Origin: Rhodococcus tibetensis
Lineage (GTDB): Bacteria; Actinomycetota; Actinomycetes; Mycobacteriales; Mycobacteriaceae
NCBI RefSeq assembly: GCF_024438035.1
Contig: NZ_JANFQF010000018.1
Coordinates: 57,941 to 121,940 of the forward strand
DNA length: 64,000 nt
Direction of reading: 5' to 3'
The notes beneath the pieces are model-generated. The model ran no database searches. It saw nothing but the letters and a program-made list of their open reading frames with translations, and had not been told where the DNA came from. This document shows positions 57,723-64,000 of the stretch, one piece after another. A program made the translations under genes and the position numbers. Positions within the stretch are counted from its first letter, which is position 1, and each line of letters starts with the position of its first letter.

Positions 57723-58974
57723 CGTGTACATCCCATCCGTCGGTCCATTCCGCGTGCGAAAGCCAATGTGCGGCTCGCTCGGCGCGCTCACGCACCGCGG
57801 CCACGTACTCGGGGTCGTCCACGGAACCCGGGCCGCCCACAATGTTGACGTGGCCGATCTTGCGGTCTTTGCGTTCGCCCTTGCCGTAGAGGTGCACTTT
57901 GGCGTCGGGCATCCGTGCGAACAGGTGGTGGACCCGCTCGTCCATGCTCATCTCGGGCGCGGCCGTGGCGCCGAGCACGTTCGCCATGACGGTGATCGGC
58001 GCGATCGGCGCGGTGTCTCCGAGCGGATAGTCGAGGACCGCACGCAGATGCTGCTCGAACTGCGAGGTCCGGGCACCGTCCATGGTCCAGTGGCCAGAGT
58101 TGTGCGGACGCATCGCCAGTTCGTTCACGACGAGGGTGCCGTCGGCGGTTTCGAAGAGTTCCACCGCCATCGCGCCGACCACACCGAGTTCGGAGGCGAG
58201 CCGCAGGGCGAGACCCTCTGCAGCTTCGGCAACGGAATCGGGCAGCTGGGGAGCCGGAGCCAGGACCACGGCGCACTGGCCGTGACGCTGGACGGTCTCC
58301 ACGACAGGCCACGTGGCGCCCTGGCCGAACGGTGACCGTGCCACCATCGCCGACAGCTCCCGGCGCATCTCGACCTTCTCCTCGACGAGGAGAGCGACAC
58401 CGTTGTCCAGCTGCTGGGTGACGATGCGCTCGGCCTCGTCCGGATCGTCCGTGATCCAGACCCCCCGGCCGTCGTACCCACCGCGAACGGCCTTGATCAC
58501 GACCGGCCATCCGTGCTGTGCGCCGAACTTCACCACGTCCTCGGCCCACGTCACCTCGGCGAACGCCGGGACGGGCGCGCCGAGCTCGCCGAGCTTGCGA
58601 CGCATCGCCAGCTTGTCCTGCGCATACATCAGCGCCTGCGGGGGCGGCTGCACGTTGACGCCCTCGGCGACGAGGATGTCCAGGTGCTCGGTAGGGACGT
58701 GCTCGTGGTCGAAGGTCAGCGCATGAGAACCGACTGCCGCCTTGCGGAGCGCGTCGAGGTCGGTGTGGCTGCCGAGGACCACATCGGGGCTCACCTGCGC
58801 GGCAGGTTCGTCGGGTGCCCCGGAGAGCACGCGAAGAGTCTGGCCGAGCGCAATGGCGGCCTGGTGCGTCATCCGCGCGAGTTGGCCACCGCCGATCATC
58901 GTTACGACGGGTTGCCCGGCGTGCAGATCGCGGGGTGTCGTGGGACGCGGTGAGGAGTCAGAGTTGCCGGTCAC
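57715..58974 (-). CDS. purK: N5-carboxyaminoimidazole ribonucleotide synthase PurK
   Basis: 419-residue ATP-grasp enzyme that carboxylates AIR with bicarbonate, giving N5-CAIR for PurE. It begins in [20 protein letters not shown], with [13 protein letters not shown], the ATP-grasp [16 protein letters not shown], and [22 protein letters not shown] 58974 is taken as the start from alignment with orthologs; GTG 58992 and 59001 lie in frame just upstream. No good binding site is visible. It is divergent from the GtrA gene. Confidence 0.93.
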   Translation of the reverse strand: MTGNSDSSPRPTTPRDLHAGQPVVTMIGGGQLARMTHQAAIALGQTLRVLSGAPDEPAAQVSPDVVLGSHTDLDALRKAAVGSHALTFDHEHVPTEHLDILVAEGVNVQPPPQALMYAQDKLAMRRKLGELGAPVPAFAEVTWAEDVVKFGAQHGWPVVIKAVRGGYDGRGVWITDDPDEAERIVTQQLDNGVALLVEEKVEMRRELSAMVARSPFGQGATWPVVETVQRHGQCAVVLAPAPQLPDSVAEAAEGLALRLASELGVVGAMAVELFETADGTLVVNELAMRPHNSGHWTMDGARTSQFEQHLRAVLDYPLGDTAPIAPITVMANVLGATAAPEMSMDERVHHLFARMPDAKVHLYGKGERKDRKIGHVNIVGGPGSVDDPEYVAAVRERAERAAHWLSHAEWTDGWDVHGE

Positions 58975-59105
58975 GGGACATAAGTTTGTCACGTCCGGCA
59001 CGGGGTTCCCCCGCCGAGGTGGTCGCTCACCAGTTTCTGTGATTCTCCTGATGATTTCACCGCCAATTAGTGGTATTGCCTCCGGCTTTCGTAAACTTCT
59101 CCGTT

Positions 59106-59648
59106 GTGTCATTCGTCGACGGTGTCCTTGCACGCGTACCCCAGCCTTTCCGGGCTCTCGCGTTGCGGCATCACGAGCTGATCAAGTTCGCCATCGTCGG
59201 CGGAACAACCATGGTGTTCGACCTGGCCATCTTCTACTCGCTCAGCCTCACGATCCTGGAAGAGAAGCCGGTCGTCGCGAAGGTTCTCTCCGGCGTTCTG
59301 GCGACCGTGCTGAGCTACATCCTCAACCGCGAATGGTCGTTCAAGAATCGCGGTGGCCGCGAGCGCCACCACGAGGCGTTGCTGTTCTTCAGCATCAGCG
59401 GTGTCGGAGTTCTCATCGCCGCCGCACCCTTGTGGACCGCCAACAACGTCTTCGACATCCGCGCCGACCAGGAAAATCTCACCACTCTGGTGATCGTCGA
59501 CTTCGTGCTCAACTACATCATCGGAAACCTGCTGCAAATGGTCTTCCGGTTCTGGGCGCTGCGCCGGTTCGCGTTCCCGGAGCAGAACGTCCGCATCGAT
59601 CCCGATCTGGTCGACGAGGCCGCCGAGGAAGAAATCGGGCATTCCTGA
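59106..59648 (+). CDS. GtrA family membrane protein (Rv3277-like)
   Basis: 180-residue protein with four membrane helices and the GtrA pattern (HHELIKFAIVGGTTMVFDLA, then LATVLSYILNREWSFKNRGG, and IIGNLLQMVFRFWALRRFAF). GtrA proteins help move polyprenyl-linked sugars across the membrane, which fits the nearby rhamnose and arabinogalactan genes. GTG 59106 has TAAACT (59092-59097) 8 nt upstream: leaderless. It ends 15 nt from the convergent histidine kinase gene. Confidence 0.85.
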   Translation: MSFVDGVLARVPQPFRALALRHHELIKFAIVGGTTMVFDLAIFYSLSLTILEEKPVVAKVLSGVLATVLSYILNREWSFKNRGGRERHHEALLFFSISGVGVLIAAAPLWTANNVFDIRADQENLTTLVIVDFVLNYIIGNLLQMVFRFWALRRFAFPEQNVRIDPDLVDEAAEEEIGHS

Positions 59649-59663
59649 GCGGCGAGACCGCGT

Positions 59664-60998
59664 TCATCGTGGCTCTCTGATGCCGGTCACCCGGGTCGGC
59701 ACGTGCTCCCGTGCGATCGGGACGAAGATCGCGAACAGCGCTGGACGGCGACGCTGCAGTTCGAGGCGGCCGCCGTCGGCCTCGATCAGCGCCCTGGCCA
59801 GCGCGAGCCCGACACCGGTGGATCCGGCTCCAGAGAACCCGCGGTCGAAGATGTGCGGCGCGAGGTCATTGCTCACCCCGTCGCCTTCGTCCGAAACCTC
59901 CACACACACCATCGCCTCGCGGATGGACGTGTCCGGACCGGCTGCCCTCAGCATTTGCCCCTGAATCAGCCGCACCGCGACAGTGCAGGTACCGGCGCCG
60001 TGCACGAGGGCATTGTCGACGAGCACCGCGACGGCCTCACGTAGCCGTGAACCCGTCGTCGACGCCATCACGGTGGCGTCACCCTGGAGCACCAGGTCGC
60101 GGGAAGCATCCTCGAAGGGCCGCTTCCAGTCTGCGATGACCACGCTGAGCTCCCGGATGACCGACACGGGGTTTTCGGTGCCACTGCTGCGCGAGGAGCG
60201 CACCAACTCGTCGATCGCGACGGTGAGGCGGTCGACCTGCGCCATAGCCTCGTCCGCCTCGACCACGACGGCGGGGTCGGAGTGTTCTGACAGTTCGTCG
60301 AGGCGCAGGCGCACAGCGGTCAGACGGCTGCGCAGCTGGTGCGACACGTCGGCGACGAGGGCGTGCTCGCGCTGCAGTCGGCCGGCGATTTCGACGGTGG
60401 CGGAATCGAGGACGTCGGACACCCGGTCCAGTTCTGGAATGCCGTGGCGGCGACTGTCGGGGCGAAAATCGCCCTCGGCGAGGCGAGCGGCGCGGCCTGC
60501 GACGTCCCGCAGCGGGTCGGCGAGCCGGTTGGCGGTGACGACGGCGACCACGGTTCCCGCTGCAATGGATACGAGGACCAGCAGCGCCACTGCGCCCACC
60601 GCTTGGCGTTGCTGGGTCCGCATCTCGTCGGACGGCACCTCGAGTCGCAGCGAGCCGGACGTGCCCATCGCCAGTGACTCCACCAGCGGCGACGAGACGA
60701 CAGGTTCGCCGATGTCGACCCGGGCGGCGCCGTCGTCGACGGTCGGGTACACCACAACCAGCCGTCCGTCCGACGGAACCAGGAGGCGCAGCGAATTGAG
60801 GTCGAGCGTTCCCTCGACAACCCCGTCGGCGCCTTCCTGGGTGATGATTTCGGTCGCCATCCGGTCGAGGCGGATCTGGAGGTCGCTGCGGGTGAGATCC
60901 TCCACCCACAACCATGCGGTGTAGATCAGCGGGACACCGAGCAGCAACGCCGTGAGGATGACGACAGCGAGGATCGACTGGAGAATTCTGCGGCGCAC
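59664..60998 (-). CDS. Two-component sensor histidine kinase
   Basis: 444-residue kinase: TM1 at about 7-30, a sensor loop of about 105 residues, TM2 at about 133-156, HAMP, HisKA with ADVSHQLRSRLTAVR (His220), and HATPase with AVAVLVDNALVHGAG, VSDEGDGVSNDL and GSTGVGLALARALIEADGG. The H-box has QLRSR in place of ELRTP, a known actinobacterial variant. It lies 9 nt after the response regulator gene and forms a system with it. The stimulus is unknown; I do not recall this pair at this place in M. tuberculosis. Confidence 0.9.
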   Translation of the reverse strand: MRRRILQSILAVVILTALLLGVPLIYTAWLWVEDLTRSDLQIRLDRMATEIITQEGADGVVEGTLDLNSLRLLVPSDGRLVVVYPTVDDGAARVDIGEPVVSSPLVESLAMGTSGSLRLEVPSDEMRTQQRQAVGAVALLVLVSIAAGTVVAVVTANRLADPLRDVAGRAARLAEGDFRPDSRRHGIPELDRVSDVLDSATVEIAGRLQREHALVADVSHQLRSRLTAVRLRLDELSEHSDPAVVVEADEAMAQVDRLTVAIDELVRSSRSSGTENPVSVIRELSVVIADWKRPFEDASRDLVLQGDATVMASTTGSRLREAVAVLVDNALVHGAGTCTVAVRLIQGQMLRAAGPDTSIREAMVCVEVSDEGDGVSNDLAPHIFDRGFSGAGSTGVGLALARALIEADGGRLELQRRRPALFAIFVPIAREHVPTRVTGIREPR

Positions 60999-61007
60999 GA
61001 ACCGTGC

Positions 61008-61688
61008 CTAGTCGGTGTTGATCCGGAAGCCGACACCGCGGACCGTCGCAATCCGGCGTTCGGCGGCGGGCCCCTCGTCACCGATCTTTCGGCGCAGCCA
61101 CGACATGTGCATGTCCAGCGTCTTCGACCCTCGCAGTTCGACGTCGCCCCACACCTCCGCGAGGATGGTGTCGCGCGAGACCACCTGCCCCGCATGTTCG
61201 AGCAGTACCCGCAGCAGTTCGTACTCCTTGTTGGCCAGCGCGACTTCGGCGCCGTTCACCATCACTCGCCGGGCGGCCGGTTCGAGGCGGATCCCGCCGA
61301 CCTCGACGACGGAGTCCTCGGCACCGCCGCGGCGACGCAGGAGGGCGCGGACCCGCGCCATCAGCTCGGCCAGCCGAAACGGTTTACCGACATAATCGTC
61401 TGCCCCGGCGTCGAGACCGACGACGAAATCCACTTCATCGGTGCGGGCGGTGAGCATGAGCACGGCCAGGTCGGAACTGTGGGCGCGGACTTGCCGGCAC
61501 ACCTCGAGACCGTCCATTCCCGGTAACCCGAGGTCGAGGATCAACAGGTCGTACGCACCGTCGAGTGCCTGTTCCAGGGCCGCCGGACCCGTCTGCTCGA
61601 TGGTGACGTCGTACCCCTCCCGACCCAGTGCCCGCGACAGCGGGGCGGCAATGGCTTCGTCATCTTCGGCAAGCAGTACGGCGGTCAC
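61008..61688 (-). CDS. OmpR-family response regulator
   Basis: 226-residue regulator. Receiver with EDDE (8-11), Asp52 in LDLGLPGMDG, and Lys in VGKPFRLAEL; winged helix with LANKEYELLRVLLEHAG and RGSKTLDMHMSWLRRKI. GTG 61688 has TACCCT (61700-61695, minus strand) 6 nt upstream, so the mRNA should be leaderless; GTG 61694 directly abuts the -10 and is unlikely. Partner of the kinase at 59664-60998. Confidence 0.92.
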   Translation of the reverse strand: MTAVLLAEDDEAIAAPLSRALGREGYDVTIEQTGPAALEQALDGAYDLLILDLGLPGMDGLEVCRQVRAHSSDLAVLMLTARTDEVDFVVGLDAGADDYVGKPFRLAELMARVRALLRRRGGAEDSVVEVGGIRLEPAARRVMVNGAEVALANKEYELLRVLLEHAGQVVSRDTILAEVWGDVELRGSKTLDMHMSWLRRKIGDEGPAAERRIATVRGVGFRINTD

Positions 61689-61727
61689 CCACACAGGGTA
61701 CGGAGATGCCCTGAGCGCTGTGACCGG

Positions 61728-62285
61728 TTACCAGGCTTTGCCGGGATCGACGTCCCCGCGAGGATCTTCGCGCGCGCGACCACGGTGCAGATCCATTGCG
61801 TCGAACACCTGGTGGTAGAGGAGCGAGTGGACACGCTGCACGTCGGGAATGTCGTCGAACTCGAGGGGATCATCGGAGGACGAGACGATGACCAATGTGC
61901 CGGTTCGCAGCATTCGGTCGAGCAAACCGTGCCGGAACTGAACGTTGCTGATTCGTCCCATCGGGATGTCGATGCCTGTGTGGGTCAGTACGCCGTGCCG
62001 GATGAGTACTCGACGGTCGGTGGCGATGAAATGCGTGGATTTCCAACTGAGGAACGGCGCCAGGCACCGCCAGACCACCACCGCGAGCCACAGGGCGAGC
62101 ACCACGATCAGGGCGACATTCAGCGACGACCCGTCGAGTTTGTTCCCGGCGAGACCGAGAGCGAACCCTGCAACCGCCGTCGCCGCGAGCAGGGTGACGG
62201 CAGGCAGCAGCAACATCTTCCAGTGCGGATGACGGTGGAGTAAGAGTTCCTCGTCATCGGCGAGGACGTCCTCGGGGTATCCCAT
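61728..62285 (-). CDS. PH domain-containing membrane protein (Rv3278c-like)
   Basis: 185-residue protein with two membrane helices (about 25-47 and 55-75) followed by a bacterial PH-like (DUF304) domain: STHFIATDRRVLIRHGVLTH, IPMGRISNVQF and LVIVSSSDDPLEFDDIPDV. It probably binds lipid head groups or organises membrane proteins; no enzyme function is seen. It follows the HdeD-like gene and precedes the response regulator on the same strand. A start at ATG 62285 fits; no strong binding site. Confidence 0.85.
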   Translation of the reverse strand: MGYPEDVLADDEELLLHRHPHWKMLLLPAVTLLAATAVAGFALGLAGNKLDGSSLNVALIVVLALWLAVVVWRCLAPFLSWKSTHFIATDRRVLIRHGVLTHTGIDIPMGRISNVQFRHGLLDRMLRTGTLVIVSSSDDPLEFDDIPDVQRVHSLLYHQVFDAMDLHRGRAREDPRGDVDPGKAW

Positions 62286-62301
62286 TCGGAAGAGTCTGCC
62301 C

Positions 62302-62859
62302 TCACCGCATGCGATGGAGGACGATCGGGGTGATGACGATGATGATGCCGTACAGCACCATCCACACTCCTACCACGAGGACGAAGACTTCGAGCGAGAG
62401 CTCGGGTTGCAGGAGCACGATCGCTCCAGCCACGACACTGATCACGCCGAGCACGATGTTCAGTCCGCGGTCCGCGGCCGTCCCCGACGCGCCCTCGACT
62501 ATTTCGAGGACGCCGCGGAACACCCACCAGGCACCGACGACCAGGGCGATGATCACCACCGTCTGGAGCGGGCTCCGCAGCACGAGAAACGCCAGAAGTA
62601 TTGCGAGTGCTCCGGATACGCCGACGAGCGTGCGCGCGGCCCCGCCGGCGTCGACGTCGGCGAACGCCCGGATGATCTGGACCAGTCCGAAACCGAAGAA
62701 CTGGATGGCAATCAAGACGGCAACCACGGTGAGGGTTACGTCCGGCCACACCAGTACCGCGACCCCCAGACCCAGTGTCAGCAGCCCGAGCACCACGGTG
62801 AGACCGGTCAGTGTGCGCAGAGCGGTGAGGTCGGCCGATTCGGGAGTCGAGGTGCCCAT
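62302..62859 (-). CDS. HdeD family (DUF308) membrane protein
   Basis: 185-residue protein with six short membrane segments in three repeated pairs, typical of DUF308/HdeD (VLGLLTLGLGVAVLVWPDVT, then VLIAIQFFGFGLVQIIRAF and GVISVVAGAIVLLQPELSLE). E. coli HdeD is linked to acid resistance, but the role here is unknown. ATG 62859 has CACACT 7 nt upstream and no binding site. It lies 16 nt downstream of birA, probably in the same unit. Confidence 0.83.
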   Translation of the reverse strand: MGTSTPESADLTALRTLTGLTVVLGLLTLGLGVAVLVWPDVTLTVVAVLIAIQFFGFGLVQIIRAFADVDAGGAARTLVGVSGALAILLAFLVLRSPLQTVVIIALVVGAWWVFRGVLEIVEGASGTAADRGLNIVLGVISVVAGAIVLLQPELSLEVFVLVVGVWMVLYGIIIVITPIVLHRMR

Positions 62860-62875
62860 GTACCCCAGTGTGGCA

Positions 62876-63736
62876 TCACTCCTTGCGCACCGGACGCAAA
62901 TGTGTGATGTCACCTGCGGAGACGGCTAACGTGTCGGTTCGGCCGTCGGGCGCGATCACCACACGCCCTTCGGTGTCGATGTCCGTCGCGATCCCGAGAA
63001 GTTCAGTGCCGCCGGGCAGTTCGGCGCGCACCCGCTGACCGAGCGTGCCACACCGGGCACGGTAGGCCTCGGCGAGTTCGGTGACGTCCCAGTTCGTGTC
63101 GTGCCATTGCTGCCACCGATCCGCGATGGCGCGCAGCACCGCTCGCACGAGCGTGTCACGATCGGTGACCTCCGCGTTCTCGAGCAGTAACGACGTCGCA
63201 TGCGGAACGGGCAGCTCCTCCCGGGCGAGGCTGACATTGATCCCGATTCCGACGACCACCGCGGGATCGGGCGTCGTGGTGGCCACTTCGGCAAGAATGC
63301 CGGCCACCTTGCGGCCATCGATCAGCACGTCGTTCGGCCACTTCAACTCGGCGGGCACCTTCGCGACGGCGCGCACCGCATCGACCACCGCGACTCCGGT
63401 CAGCAACGGCAGCCAGCCCATGTCGCCCACGCTCATCCCCGGCATCGTGAGCAGCGCGGACACGGCGATCTGCGCCTGGGGAGGGCTGACCCAGGTGCGG
63501 GAGTGGCGCCCGCGCCCGCTCCCCTGAAATTCGGCCAGCAGGACGTGCCGGTCACAGTCCGAGTGGGCAGCACGGGCAAGGAGGTCCGCGTTGGTGGAGC
63601 CGGTCTCCTGCACGACGTCCAGCCGCGACCAGAACGCACGCGGATCGCCGCCGACGGTTCCTGCTTCGTCGCCGCGGACGAGGGCCTTACGCAGTGCGTC
63701 GGCGTCGAGAGGGGGTCGGTTCAGATCGGTCCACAT
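62876..63736 (-). CDS. birA: Biotin-[acetyl-CoA carboxylase] ligase BirA
   Basis: 286-residue biotin protein ligase without the N-terminal HTH of E. coli BirA, so it does not repress genes itself. The biotin site is GSGRGRHSR (72-80) and the catalytic segment is KWPNDVLI (Lys132-Asp136), with VVVGIGINVSL following. It should charge carboxylase subunits such as those working with AccD5, and the small biotinyl protein at 14597-14812. ATG 63736 has TAGGCT (63748-63743, minus strand) 6 nt upstream, followed by GGAGAG; a leaderless mRNA is likely. It is divergent from accD5. Confidence 0.94.
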   Translation of the reverse strand: MWTDLNRPPLDADALRKALVRGDEAGTVGGDPRAFWSRLDVVQETGSTNADLLARAAHSDCDRHVLLAEFQGSGRGRHSRTWVSPPQAQIAVSALLTMPGMSVGDMGWLPLLTGVAVVDAVRAVAKVPAELKWPNDVLIDGRKVAGILAEVATTTPDPAVVVGIGINVSLAREELPVPHATSLLLENAEVTDRDTLVRAVLRAIADRWQQWHDTNWDVTELAEAYRARCGTLGQRVRAELPGGTELLGIATDIDTEGRVVIAPDGRTDTLAVSAGDITHLRPVRKE

Positions 63737-63840
63737 CTCTCCAGCCTATGGTGGACACGAAAATGTACTGGTCAGTAGCCGGGTCCGGACGCCCACCTCC
63801 CTTGGCAACAGCCCCGCCACTCTCGTTAAGCTGACCTGTC

Positions 63841-64000
63841 ATGACCACTGTTCAGGAGCCGAGCGCGCCGGAGTCGGCGAGCACGCCCGATATTCACACG
63901 ACCGCGGGAAAGCTCGCCGACCTGCGTAATCGTCAGGCCGAGGCGCAGCACCCCAGCGGTGAAGCAGCGGTCGACAAGGTCCACGCCAAGGGCAAGCTCA
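63841..64000 (+). CDS. accD5: Acyl-CoA carboxylase beta subunit AccD5 (5' end only)
   Basis: The first 53 codons of a carboxyltransferase subunit: [20 protein letters not shown], then [20 protein letters not shown] and VDKVHAKGK, the standard start of AccD5, which makes methylmalonyl-CoA and malonyl-CoA with a biotinylated AccA subunit for branched and mycolic acid synthesis. TAAGCT (63827-63832) lies 8 nt before the ATG, giving a leaderless transcript. The gene runs off the right edge. Context beside birA matches Rv3279c-Rv3280. Confidence 0.9.
   Translation, partial: MTTVQEPSAPESASTPDIHTTAGKLADLRNRQAEAQHPSGEAAVDKVHAKGKL

Overview
The window is high-GC actinobacterial DNA with the gene content and order of a mycolic-acid-containing actinomycete, most likely Rhodococcus. 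From memory of Mycobacterium tuberculosis H37Rv, the backbone follows Rv3206c (moeZ) to Rv3280 (accD5) almost gene for gene. The paired stearoyl-CoA-type desaturases with their own reductase, the alkB-rubredoxin cluster and the wax ester synthase family gene suit a lipid- and alkane-using Rhodococcus. The species cannot be fixed from the sequence alone. I saw no phage, insertion sequence, tRNA, rRNA or CRISPR array.

Layout. 1-7.2 kb: moeZ (cut by the left edge), a membrane-anchored DUF3152 protein with a zincin-like motif, a TetR regulator, DUF3107, a ferritin-like protein, the DEAD helicase rhlE and a beta-propeller membrane protein. 7.2-9.1 kb: an accessory insert with a VOC protein, a decayed GlxA/AraC regulator and an SDR oxidoreductase. 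9.1-19.8 kb: a ParA-like ATPase, a phosphatase/acetyltransferase pair, a lipid kinase, whiB1, pdtaS, a biotinyl protein, the 24-residue ribosomal protein bL37, the redox sigma factor pair sigH-rshA, ybaK, an SRAP protein, aroA and rsgA. 19.8-26.8 kb: lipid module with two DesA3-type desaturases, their flavin/2Fe-2S reductase, DUF6912, a WS/DGAT, a HAD hydrolase and an Rv3235-family protein.

26.8-38 kb: a long leftward block with secA1, hpf, comF, lpqB-mtrB-mtrA, tmk and sahH. 38-43 kb: alkane hydroxylase cluster (tetR, two rubredoxins, alkB), an amino acid permease and a cation efflux protein. 43-56 kb: activated sugar and envelope genes (manA, a TobH-like protein, manB, mannose-1-phosphate guanylyltransferase, wbbL, rmlD, an LCP ligase) interleaved with whiB2 and the F420 genes fbiA-fbiB. 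56-64 kb: a TIGR03089 protein, a small HEXXH protein, purE-purK, a GtrA protein, a two-component system, a PH-domain protein, an HdeD-like protein, birA and the start of accD5.

Regulatory structure is the most interesting layer. The window holds tandem palindromic operators in front of both desaturase transcription units, a perfect actinobacterial SOS box upstream of whiB2, a CRP-type site upstream of whiB1, a SigH-type promoter upstream of sigH, a -10 element 6-8 nt before the start codon of at least thirteen genes (leaderless mRNAs), and two genes (rhlE, rsgA) whose best start is a CTG with a good ribosome binding site.
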